Positions 27,723-37,076 of a DNA stretch of 64,000 nucleotides are shown in pieces. A model generated the notes under the pieces. It worked only from the letters and a program-made list of their open reading frames with translations. It was not told the DNA's origin and made no database searches. The position numbers and the translations under genes are program-made. The first letter of the stretch is position 1. Every line of letters begins with the position of its first letter. Origin of the DNA: Harmothoe impar (lineage: Eukaryota; Annelida; Polychaeta; Phyllodocida; Polynoidae). The stretch spans positions 5,322,703 to 5,386,702 of the forward strand of contig OX381705.1 in the NCBI GenBank assembly GCA_947462335.1, written 5' to 3'.

Positions 27723-28380
27723 TATTTACCCTGTTCCATGTTATTTTTTATTAAGGGTCTGAGGTATTATGCTCCACTCTAATTTTTCATGCAAAGTGTG
27801 CATTTAGTGTAAGACTATAGACAAAATTACAAATAGAGACTCAAAGTGGGATTCATCTCAATGCTGCTTGATGAAGCTCAGTGTCAGTTCCCCCAAATTC
27901 TTTGAAGCACATTCAATCCTCCTCCCCTTGCAGATTTCAATACTTCTTCAGCAGTTTTCAAAGCTTCAAACAGAAGTATTCATTTATCATTGGGAAATGA
28001 AATGAACTCATACATAACACTTTCTTGAGACACATGCGCCCTTTATAGTAGAATCTGTCATGTTGCAAGATGGTAAAGAACTACTATCACTCTTACAACT
28101 TTACCTCAACAAAAAACCTAAAGGCAGCTCTTGGTGATGTACCCAGTACTACATGACTGTAACCAGAGCGCTTTGTCTCATACCCTCTGATATCATTTTT
28201 AACACCACACCCCTTTTATTCATCCAGTGCCTTTTATGTTTGAACTGCCCTGGAGCATATCGACTGTCGTTTTCAACGAGCCCCCTTCCTCCCCCCTTTT
28301 ACCTGTTGATTATGTATTGTACAGTTGCAAGCTTCTGTGTTGTGATTTCAGAATTCCATTAAACAAATAACCACAATATT

Positions 28381-30825
28381 CTAGTACAGGCAGTATTGTT
28401 TGCTTATAAGTAAGTAAGGCTGTCGGGTTGACATCTTCCATTTCATTTTTCTAAGCATAACATTTCTGTTGTTAGCAGAGCTTATTGTTTTACAAACACT
28501 TTTTTCTAGCGTGAAGTCACTATCTACGACAATTCCAAGATACTCATATTGTTTACAGAGTTCCAGGTTGTTATTACCCATTTTAATTTTAATAGAAGCG
28601 GAATGGTTTTCAACATTATTTCTGAAAATTACAATTTTAGTCTTGTCAGTGTTTATACACATTCCCCCTTTACTAAACCAATCGTATACTATGTCGGCAT
28701 CTTCTTGCAAAGATGCTAGGGCAGAATCAAGATCAGCACTGATTTTATAAAAAACAACATCATCGGCATACATGATAATTTTGCAATTTTTTAACAGATT
28801 TGGTAGGTTATTAATGTAACAGATGAATAGAAGGGGGCCTAATATAGAGCCTTGCGGCACGCCATATCGGACAGGAAGTACGTCTGAGACATGGTTATTG
28901 CACATTGCAACTTGAGATCGCCGTTCCAGATAGGCGCACAACCAATCACAATATATGTCAGGCAGATTAAAAGTTCTCATGCGGGATATCAGCTCGCCGT
29001 GATGGATGCTATCAAAAGCCTTCCGCACGTCCAGGAAACAGGACACCATGAATTCATTTATGTCTTTAGCCAGGTGAATATCATTGACTAGTTTAAACAC
29101 CGCATCGTTAGTTCCCCTGGACGTGCGGAAGCCATACTGCGCACTAGTAAACCCGGATGTACCTTCAATATGATTATAAATGTGTTGGTACACTAGGCGT
29201 TCCATAATCTTGCCAGGTGCTGGCAGGAGGGAAATGGGGCGCCAGTTGCCAACATGTCTCAAGTTACCAGATTTTTGCAGGGGGACAACATGCGCAGATG
29301 CCCACTCCTCTGGAAATTTACTTTCATGCAGACAAGTGTTAATGAGGTTAGTCAATTGAGGGGCCATTATGGTAAGCGCATCTTTTAACACAGCTGTGTT
29401 AAGATTGGCTATTCCACTCGACTTATGCACTTCTATATCCCCGACGAGTTTCAATACATTAGCATAGGGTATTAGCGTGTCCTCAGTGGGTAAATAACAG
29501 GGGTTCTTTGGGGTCATGTTATTATTGACTTCCGGTTTGTCCCCCAGCTTATCAAACAAATCACCCCCTATGTTAGAGAAATATTTGTTTATGTAACCAG
29601 CCACATCCCTACCCCTTAACTCAGCACCGGAGACGTGATCATCCAGGATTATTTCAGGCTTTTCAGCACCGGTCATTCCCAAAAGAATTTTGAGCTCCCT
29701 CCAAAATTTCGATGGGTTATTCGACAGATTGTCTAATTTATTTATGAAATAGGCTTCTTCAGAATTACGGGTTTTATGGTTTTTATCCCTACGAAGCTGT
29801 TGAGCCTTCTCTAGTAGACCTGGATACGCTCTCCCACTAGAGCAATACTCAAGCATGCATTCATTTCTTTCATGAATGATCTCAATGATATCCTTTGTAA
29901 TCCAGGGTTTTTTCATGTCCCTATACTGGATGTCTTTAATAGGACAGTGAATATCCAGATACGCGGTTATGTGATTCAACATTATACACCATTTGGCATC
30001 AACACTAGTGCCTTCATCAAAAGGCCTCCAGTCAATGTTGTAAATATAGTCACAGAAATCAGTGTAGTCATAGTTTTTATATGATCTGCCCCTGGTGGTT
30101 ACTACCTGAAATTTCTCTTTTGGTGTTTTCTTTACAGCATATACTGGCAGGTGGTCGCTTACCAGCTGGGGAAGGGTCCCATGATGCAGGACTATATCAC
30201 AATCTGTGGCTATTAAATCTATGCATGTGCCTCCTGGGCCCTTGGGATTGGGCCTAGTGATCTGGTAAATAATATCAGTCAAATTCAAGTCTGACACTGC
30301 CTTTTTGTAGTATTTGGTCTTACAATCATCTGGCTCGAATAAATTGATATTGATGTCCCCTATAACCCAATGCTCCCTATCCTCCAGGTGGGCAGATTTG
30401 CAGACCTCTACTAGGTGGTCTACACACTTCACATAACTGCCGTTTGGAGGCCTATACACATGAATGAACGAGGTTAGGCTGTGTTTTTCCTGCATATAGT
30501 TTAACACCATTATTTCTATGTTAGCGTCTGACCTGAGTAATTCCGGTACCAAGGTACAGTATGGCGCTATACTGTTGGTAACATAAATTAGCAACCCTCC
30601 CCCGGCTTTGTCAACCATCCTGTCCGATCTATGAAATTTATAACCAAATATTTGTAATTTGTTGTCAGTAAAACCATCAACTAGCCAGCTTTCGCTGACA
30701 CAGAAGACATCAAATAATTTTACCAGCCTTTCTAATTCGTCAAATTTTAACCTAAGGCTTCTAATATTAAAGTGTCCTATTTTTAGTCCCTTGAGGTTGA
30801 CAAAGTCGCAGGGGGCGGTGGTCAT
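28381..30825 (-). CDS. LINE ORF2: AP-endonuclease/reverse transcriptase
   Basis: The 814-residue product has an N-terminal APE-type endonuclease: HFNIRS near residue 20, ESWL near 45, RPPNGSY near 125, GDININ near 155, and SDHLPV near 225. A linker follows, then a reverse transcriptase from about residue 500: RPISLL, FLDVRKAFDS, GVPQGSILGP and the catalytic YADD. The catalytic residues are intact. It begins at an ATG (30,825). It would nick target DNA and prime cDNA synthesis on the element RNA. The C-terminus ends early in ISKQYCLY. The next frame instead encodes an ILPVLEY-type continuation typical of LINE RT tails, so a frameshift near 28,405 has removed the natural end. A non-coding spacer of about 950 bp precedes it. 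Confidence 0.9.
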   Translation of the reverse strand: MTTAPCDFVNLKGLKIGHFNIRSLRLKFDELERLVKLFDVFCVSESWLVDGFTDNKLQIFGYKFHRSDRMVDKAGGGLLIYVTNSIAPYCTLVPELLRSDANIEIMVLNYMQEKHSLTSFIHVYRPPNGSYVKCVDHLVEVCKSAHLEDREHWVIGDININLFEPDDCKTKYYKKAVSDLNLTDIIYQITRPNPKGPGGTCIDLIATDCDIVLHHGTLPQLVSDHLPVYAVKKTPKEKFQVVTTRGRSYKNYDYTDFCDYIYNIDWRPFDEGTSVDAKWCIMLNHITAYLDIHCPIKDIQYRDMKKPWITKDIIEIIHERNECMLEYCSSGRAYPGLLEKAQQLRRDKNHKTRNSEEAYFINKLDNLSNNPSKFWRELKILLGMTGAEKPEIILDDHVSGAELRGRDVAGYINKYFSNIGGDLFDKLGDKPEVNNNMTPKNPCYLPTEDTLIPYANVLKLVGDIEVHKSSGIANLNTAVLKDALTIMAPQLTNLINTCLHESKFPEEWASAHVVPLQKSGNLRHVGNWRPISLLPAPGKIMERLVYQHIYNHIEGTSGFTSAQYGFRTSRGTNDAVFKLVNDIHLAKDINEFMVSCFLDVRKAFDSIHHGELISRMRTFNLPDIYCDWLCAYLERRSQVAMCNNHVSDVLPVRYGVPQGSILGPLLFICYINNLPNLLKNCKIIMYADDVVFYKISADLDSALASLQEDADIVYDWFSKGGMCINTDKTKIVIFRNNVENHSASIKIKMGNNNLELCKQYEYLGIVVDSDFTLEKSVCKTISSANNRNVMLRKMKWKMSTRQPYLLISKQYCLY

Positions 30826-31775
30826 TTTCGCAAATAATTTGACTGGTAGCCAAGTATATCACAATATCGTGTTAGTATAATGTACAGCGGGAATAGTAAC
30901 ACATACAGCAGAATAGAGTTGGCAGAGGAGAAGAGGCGCCTTGTAGTAAGGCGGTTGGACATAGATTGTCAGATTGAAGTTGCGAGCATCGTGAATTCAT
31001 TGTAGCCATTGGTGGTCAGCTTTGCTACCGTGTGTATCATTTATGGATTATCATGCGGTGCTAACTGACTATTTAATAATTTTCGATATAACCAGGCATA
31101 ACTCCTATGAAGAGGAATCGTAGATTCATTCAATCTAGGCCTGTATCTAAGTCTAAGTCGAACTAAACTAAGTTAGAGAAGGCTATCCAATTATAGTGTT
31201 AATAGTAGTAATAATAATAATAAATAAGTTGAATGGATTGGCAAGCCAGTATGCATCTCACTAGGTGCACACAATGGCTTCCCAATAATAATAATATTCT
31301 TAATTGTACTAGAAATGACAGAAGGTTAATATACACGGGGGGCAGGGTGGGGGGGGGGCGGGGGGGGGGCTGAGCAGTAGTGTGCATCTCATTAGGTGCA
31401 CACTCTTATGTATTGATGGTGATGATGTCAATCGTGACTATGACTCGTGATACATGGGCAGGTACAGGTACATCATATTAGTCATTGTACATAGGTGAGA
31501 CAGCATGCTGAGGGCAGAGTTCAACTCACTGGGTCACATGTAGTGTTAGTAACAATGGTATGAAAAGAGTGTTAAATAATACAACATTAATGACGACAAT
31601 TATTTGTTTGAGGCATCTCATTAGGTGCCATCTCTCATTGGTACAGATTAGGTACAGTATGGTACTGAAGCTCAATACACGTAGGCGGCAAATGTTGAAG
31701 GGTCATATGGCATATGTTGTTATACAACAGTTCAAGCACTCTGACATGCATCACTAGTGTTTTACTCAAATATGT
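30826..31775 (-). other. LINE A spacer between SGNH ORF and ORF2
   Basis: About 950 bp without coding capacity, unusually long for a LINE inter-ORF region. It contains three copies of GCATCTCA(C/T)TAGGTGC (31,253-31,272; 31,384-31,403; 31,613-31,629), two followed by ACAC. A run of G tracts lies at about 31,338-31,370 on the plus strand (C tracts in the element RNA), and there is an (ATAATA)-rich stretch near 31,205. It may hold a promoter or translation-reinitiation signal for ORF2; this is inference. Confidence 0.6.
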
Positions 31776-32387
31776 TTATATTACTTCCATAATAGCAGAT
31801 GCTACTAGTGCACAGAGGGACGCAGTCGGGTGCAGTCCATCATCTAGGAGCTCATAGTGGTGTTTGTAAGAGCTTATCCTCGAGACCCTTTCATGTACAA
31901 TTAGATCAACTTTTGGAGTGACCATTGAGCGTGAGCTGTTGCAGTTGTAGATTGCAGAGTTTATATAGGGTACAATCTTTTCTAACAGTTCCTGATCTGG
32001 GTGGCAGTAAGGCCAGTTGTCATTCAGGGTAGTCAGATCGGCCCCATATATGGGAACAAATGTGACTCGGAGATTTGGGTCTAGTTGATAAATATCATTG
32101 ATTATCAGTGATAATTCCCAGGAGAACCAGTTTCTGACATCAGCTGCGCAAGGTAATGGAGCGCAGCAGGACTGTCCCCAGTCATCATATGATAACAGGT
32201 CACATATACCCACACTGATGAAGGCTGCATTATACGTGTGGGGCTTCGATAGTCGATCACAGATCAGTCTGTGGGCCCTTTTAATAGTAGCACCACCTTT
32301 ACACATTATGTCATATCTCCCACTTGGGTAGAAGTGATCCCCGAGATGTCGTACTCTGGAGTCCCCCATTATAAGAATGGAGTTCAT
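31776..32387 (-). CDS. SGNH/GDSL-type hydrolase domain ORF of LINE A
   Basis: A 203-residue product starting at ATG 32,387. The open frame extends upstream to 32,525, but without an ATG and with no domain. SGNH blocks are visible: GDSR (Ser10) near the N-terminus, GGATI (residues 31-35) as block II, SVGICDL (58-64) in the position of the GxND block, and DDGLHPT near the C-terminus supplying the Asp/His pair. Esterase domains of this kind are known in ORF1 proteins of CR1/L2-type LINEs, where they are thought to act on lipid or acyl groups. Here the domain sits in a separate frame just downstream of the NADAR ORF. It is either a separate ORF or the C-terminal part of ORF1 reached by frameshift or reinitiation. 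Confidence 0.8.
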   Translation of the reverse strand: MNSILIMGDSRVRHLGDHFYPSGRYDIMCKGGATIKRAHRLICDRLSKPHTYNAAFISVGICDLLSYDDWGQSCCAPLPCAADVRNWFSWELSLIINDIYQLDPNLRVTFVPIYGADLTTLNDNWPYCHPDQELLEKIVPYINSAIYNCNSSRSMVTPKVDLIVHERVSRISSYKHHYELLDDGLHPTASLCALVASAIMEVI

Positions 32388-32499
32388 AGTGAGAACACAG
32401 GCAGGTGTGATGCTATACAATATACTATACAATATAATACTGGAGCAGATACAGTGCAGTATAGTCTCATTGGTTTGTATAGCATGCAGGTGTACCGAT

Positions 32500-34443
32500 C
32501 TATCTAGTAGCAGTAGTCCGGCCACTGTGGGGCGGGTAGGTAGCAGCAGTGCCAGAGTGACCCACCAGTGAGTCAGTCAGGGGTGGATGTCGGTCAGGCA
32601 AGCCCCGCTGAGGTGTGGCAGTAGGGGGAGGGGGGTGCCCTGCATACCTTACTGGTGGTGCTTTGTACCGCAGACGCCTCATGTTTTGATTGGGCTGTGG
32701 CTGGTCTTCAGGACGGATTGCTTTGTACCTGTACACCAGGGACAGTTCATACCTAATATCCATTAGGATGTTTCCCATCATGTTGACACCTTTGTAGTTG
32801 GTAATGGCCGGTAGGTGTGGGTCCTTGTAGCTCAGTCCAATGCCCCAGAATTCACATAGGCTAGCCTCCATCAGGTGTCGATTTCCGGTCCTAAATAGCC
32901 TTAGTCGTAGGGCCGGGTATTGGACAAACTTTTCAGTTGCAAATTTCCTGATTTTTGGTACCGCATGGTGGGCCCAGTCAGTGCCAGCAGTCACAATGGA
33001 GCTCCCTCTCGATTTGTTGACTGAGGCTCTGCGCTCCTTCATAATGTCAATAGAGGCTGGGATATTGTTGACATGGACTGCTTTACAGTACTGATATGCT
33101 TGCTCAACAGATTGGAATTCCTTATCAGTACCACTCAAGTCAATTGTGATGACGACCGGGAAGAAATTGCTTAAATAAGCGCTTTCACCACTGAAGGCTA
33201 TGCCCAGGGATGTAGTCATTATGTGCTCTACCCCTTGATTGTAGGTGTTTATGAATGACGTCGGAGGGAGCATGTAACGTTGAGATGCATCATGATGTGG
33301 CAAGGCTGGGAGGTGCATCTTTGAGTTGGGGTTGGAGCTCAGCAGCGGGGGAGCCTTGATGGTAGGTGGGGGTGGCGAGGTCACCAGTACTATCGAGGGG
33401 TCACTGGAGGATGGGAGGACACCAGCATGTTGGTGGTAGTCGGGCTTGTCTCCGTGTGATGCAGGGGCAGTGGTGGGGTATGAGGGGGGGGGGGGTACTC
33501 CAGGGGGTTTGGTCAACTTCAGTGACATTAGTTGCGCAGGAGGGGGGGGGGGGGGGATATTTGGTGTCTGTTTTGGTTGGGCAGATCTAGGGGGTTGTGT
33601 GGGCTGGTGGTGGTTTGCACCAGAGCCCGGTACTGGAGGTCGCGTTGGTGGGTGGGGGGGGGGGATCAGATTGGTGTGTGGTCTGGAGCTGGTTGGGCAG
33701 GTACCTCTGGGTGGTAGGTCCTGACGGGTTGGCTTCTGGTTTTCAGTTGCTAGGGTTTTGGGGTTATAAGGATGACCGGGTTTGGTCTTATCCATATCAG
33801 AGGGTTTGAATACCTCCGGGATGCTGTCCAGTCCGGCTTGGGTGGGTGGGTAGATTTCACCATTAAGTAGGAGACCATCTATTGATAGATCTCCACCCAC
33901 GTCCCAATCACGGATGTGGTTGAAAATGGTTCTCAACTTGTAACGATAGATTCTGACGTCACGTGACTCATCAGGATTCAAGTATACTGTTGGTCCAAGT
34001 TTGCGTATCCTTCTTCGTAGCAGGAGGTACTCATGGTGAAGGTTGGGGCATTTAAACGCAACCATAATGGGCCGCGGTTTAGCCGTGCCAAACCTGGTTA
34101 CAGAGGAGAGATTATCTGGATCTACAGGTACTCCTATAGCATTCACTATGGTTTTAAACACAGTGAAGATGTCTTCATCAGGTTTTTCAGCTAGGCCTAC
34201 AACTACAACATTGTATGTGTTTGTTGGTTGGCGGCTTTTGGGGGCTGTCACTCGGCGGTTGGTAGGGGCTTGAGGTATACCACTGATCACTCTCAGATGA
34301 CATGAATAATTAAAACTGAGGTAATGAAGATTGCAGGACGACAGCCTCAGTGCTAATATTGCAATATTGTGCCTCTTATACTGCACATATACCTGGATTT
34401 TATCAGCAATCTGTTCAGGATGTACAGGATGTAGAGGATGCAT
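32500..34443 (-). CDS. LINE ORF1 with RRM-like and NADAR domains
   Basis: A 647-residue product. Residues ~77-175 resemble the RRM of LINE ORF1 proteins (NVVVVGL, then VTRFGTAKPRPIMVAF). Residues ~220-400 are proline-rich with several PPPP runs, probably disordered. Residues ~422-572 match NADAR/YbiA closely: YLSNFFP, FQSVEQAYQ..K, KF.Q...LR..L..TG...LMEAS, FWGIGLS, and GVNMMGNILMDIRYEL. NADAR proteins act on N-glycosidic bonds of ribose derivatives, including ADP-ribosylated guanine and riboflavin intermediates. I infer that this ORF1 protein binds the element RNA and may process a nucleotide or ADP-ribose modification. The ATG at 34,443 is the first in frame, but residues 1-60 look like translated leader, so the true start may lie further in. 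Confidence 0.85.
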   Translation of the reverse strand: MHPLHPVHPEQIADKIQVYVQYKRHNIAILALRLSSCNLHYLSFNYSCHLRVISGIPQAPTNRRVTAPKSRQPTNTYNVVVVGLAEKPDEDIFTVFKTIVNAIGVPVDPDNLSSVTRFGTAKPRPIMVAFKCPNLHHEYLLLRRRIRKLGPTVYLNPDESRDVRIYRYKLRTIFNHIRDWDVGGDLSIDGLLLNGEIYPPTQAGLDSIPEVFKPSDMDKTKPGHPYNPKTLATENQKPTRQDLPPRGTCPTSSRPHTNLIPPPHPPTRPPVPGSGANHHQPTQPPRSAQPKQTPNIPPPPPPAQLMSLKLTKPPGVPPPPSYPTTAPASHGDKPDYHQHAGVLPSSSDPSIVLVTSPPPPTIKAPPLLSSNPNSKMHLPALPHHDASQRYMLPPTSFINTYNQGVEHIMTTSLGIAFSGESAYLSNFFPVVITIDLSGTDKEFQSVEQAYQYCKAVHVNNIPASIDIMKERRASVNKSRGSSIVTAGTDWAHHAVPKIRKFATEKFVQYPALRLRLFRTGNRHLMEASLCEFWGIGLSYKDPHLPAITNYKGVNMMGNILMDIRYELSLVYRYKAIRPEDQPQPNQNMRRLRYKAPPVRYAGHPPPPTATPQRGLPDRHPPLTDSLVGHSGTAATYPPHSGRTTATR

Positions 34444-36979
34444 ATAATAATGTCATAATTCTCATGACTTGGTGATAAGAAATGAATTTATTTACAGTGG
34501 CCCAATTGATGAATCTAGTTTTCTTCCTCCACCCACCATATATTCTCTACAAGAAGTAGGTGCTGTAACTGCTGCATCCTTCCAAAACGGGTTTTACATA
34601 ACAGCATATCTCTACAAACTGCTGCTGTATATCAGACTGATGTCCGTGGTGATGCTGTATAAGGGTCAGGGCAATGACCATTTAAGGCTCCCATAGTTAT
34701 AATGCACTATGCTTTTCTATTCTTCCAATCATAGCTGTGGAAGACATATCAGTAATGAATCCAATAAATGATCATAACAATTGGCAGTTGCAGCTGCCTG
34801 TGAGATAGGCACCTAAGGGACTTAATTTAGCTGTATGATTTATGTTCAAAGTACTGCTTGTTAAACTTAATTATAGCAGATATATAAGTCCTTTTTTATT
34901 GACTGTTAGGGGAAGACATGGTATCAATTCTACTATTCCCATCTGAGTACTATATAGCTGGATGTCTCTATACCAACCAAGGCCAGACTAATATAGGGAG
35001 AATATGATGTGTATTATAGCACAGCAATGCCACAACATAAAAGGCCCATAAAGCAGGAATCATGCACCCTACATAAGAAATGAGGTTTCCATAATAATGC
35101 GGTATAATTACAAAGTAAATCAGCATGGTCACTCTATAAATACTGTTCCCATGTATCTAAACCCAACTTTGAATAGTAAGCAATTAAACTCCTCATTTAA
35201 TCTCCTGTGAAATGTATACGACAGCCTCTAAATTTCACACAACTGAACTACAGCTTGGTGTATGGCTGCTCTTTTCTACAAAAGGTTTGATGCTTTTTCC
35301 TCCTTCAGCCCCAACAAATGACAGCTCTATGGGATGGCGCCGTTATCATGGGGTTTTAAATCTGCATTCAGAACTATTACAGCTGATTTAGCTGACAGCA
35401 TAGGACCACCATCATACTGAGTAGGATATACTGCCAGGGTGTAATGTAGACTTAATGAATCACACTAATAGGCTTCTATCCTGTAGATAAGGTTTATACA
35501 TTGAACTTAATTTCTTTTATTTCTCCTGTACAATATGAGGAGCAGGTCCTGTCTTGTAATCATGCAGCAGTATATAAAATGCTATACTATTGAAAATGGC
35601 ATAATGGATTATCACCGTGCCTGTTATGTATGGGTATTTTATACTGTCTATATCTAATTGAGACAATGCTTAAAACCAATGCATGTATTGACACAGACAT
35701 ATATAACTGCAATGCATTTCCATCAGGATATAGAAAAAGCTTCTCAAGTTCTAATTCTCTCCTGGTGCTGCTTGTTGTAGAACCATTATCCATTATCTAT
35801 ATCAGACTGAGGCATCCCTCTATATAACTGTCTGTAGACCTAGACAACAACATACAGAGTGAATACACCTGCTGTCATATTATCCAGCAGACTTTGATTT
35901 TTCAAGCAGCCCAATTCCACTGAGGGACACAGAACACTGTCAGCGCTGATACAAAAACGCTCTGTGAGGCAGAATAGAGTTAACATTTAAGATGATCCCT
36001 CTGATACAAATGTCAGACACATTTTTACAATAAGTTAAATATGTTTACCTTAATGGATCTTCAGGGCTACATTCTCCTGAATGAAGCAGGATACAGTGAA
36101 CAGTTAAGGCAATCCCTTAAAGAAATCTTTAACCATACCCTTTACTGAACCCAATAGATAGTCAGTACTATAATATAAACTACATGACAACATTGTTGAA
36201 GAGAGTACATACATTTTGCCGTAAACAAGTAAGCTGCAGAGAACTCCTTTAGTGGATAAGCTTTATATTAGTGACAATGTAAAGCTACTTAAAACTTAGG
36301 ATCTCCAGGAAAAGAAAAATTAATCATTCCAAGTGAAAAAGTAAATCAATAATCTACTTCAAAAGCACATTGGATCAATTTAGCTTTTTCTCCATTTGTA
36401 CTGCATTATCTACACACAGTAAAACAATGATCAGACTGTGTGACTTTGATGGGTGTAGGGGAGATAAATCCCCAGAACTTTAAGTTGTCAATGCGAGACA
36501 TTGTCCCGGGGACACCAGAAAGCCACAGTGCTTCAGCATTGATCAATATCCTCTGCCTTTCTGCCTCAACTGTTTCCCACTAAAGCCTCTTTTTCATTTT
36601 GGAAAAAGCGCAATCTGAGGCTGGGACTTGGCAAAGCTGTAAAAAGCTTCATATAACTCCTTGCCCTACATTCTTCTCTGTCCACAACCACACACCAATC
36701 CTCTCGCACAACCCCTCAAAGAAGATATCCGTTTTCAGCTAAATATACATTATTTTCAAAGATGTTACATAGCTTTGTCAAGTTCACAAGGTTCATTGAT
36801 GTCTGAACAAAACAGGACTTCATCGGATTTTCATAAATTGTATCCACAATTATTCTACACTCTCCTCCTTAACAGGAGGTCTAAACTTGAATACCAATCA
36901 CACATTTCACATATTTACCATTATCATATAATATTGTTGATAATCAAAGTTACAGCATAGTGATATTCATTCAGCAGTA

Positions 36980-37076
36980 TTAAAGTGGCATTCTTACTGA
37001 GCGTTTCCCACTCACAATTCTGGAACTGTTCTAGTCTGCTATGTGGTAAGTGTGAGTCGTGAGAATGCCCCTTTAA
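36980..37076. mobile_element. ~97-bp MITE, copy 2
   Basis: The ends are inverted: TTAAAGTGGCATTCT at the left and AGAATGCCCCTTTAA at the right. The terminal TTAA words could be the target site. The interior matches 22,688-22,786. It is non-coding. Confidence 0.6.

Larger units (their letters stand above)
28320..34443 (-). mobile_element. non-LTR retrotransposon with NADAR ORF1 (LINE A)
   Basis: Three minus-strand coding regions follow each other in retrotransposon order: an RNA-binding ORF1 (RRM, Pro-rich linker, NADAR), a SGNH-hydrolase ORF, then ORF2 with AP-endonuclease and reverse transcriptase. Sequence style (YADD, GVPQGSILGP, N-terminal APE) places it in the CR1/L2/Jockey broad group. 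I cannot assign a clade without alignment. The 3' limit is uncertain: ORF2 shifts frame near 28,405 and recognisable RT tail sequence continues in another frame to about 28,320. The 5' limit upstream of 34,443 is not defined. Confidence 0.85.
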
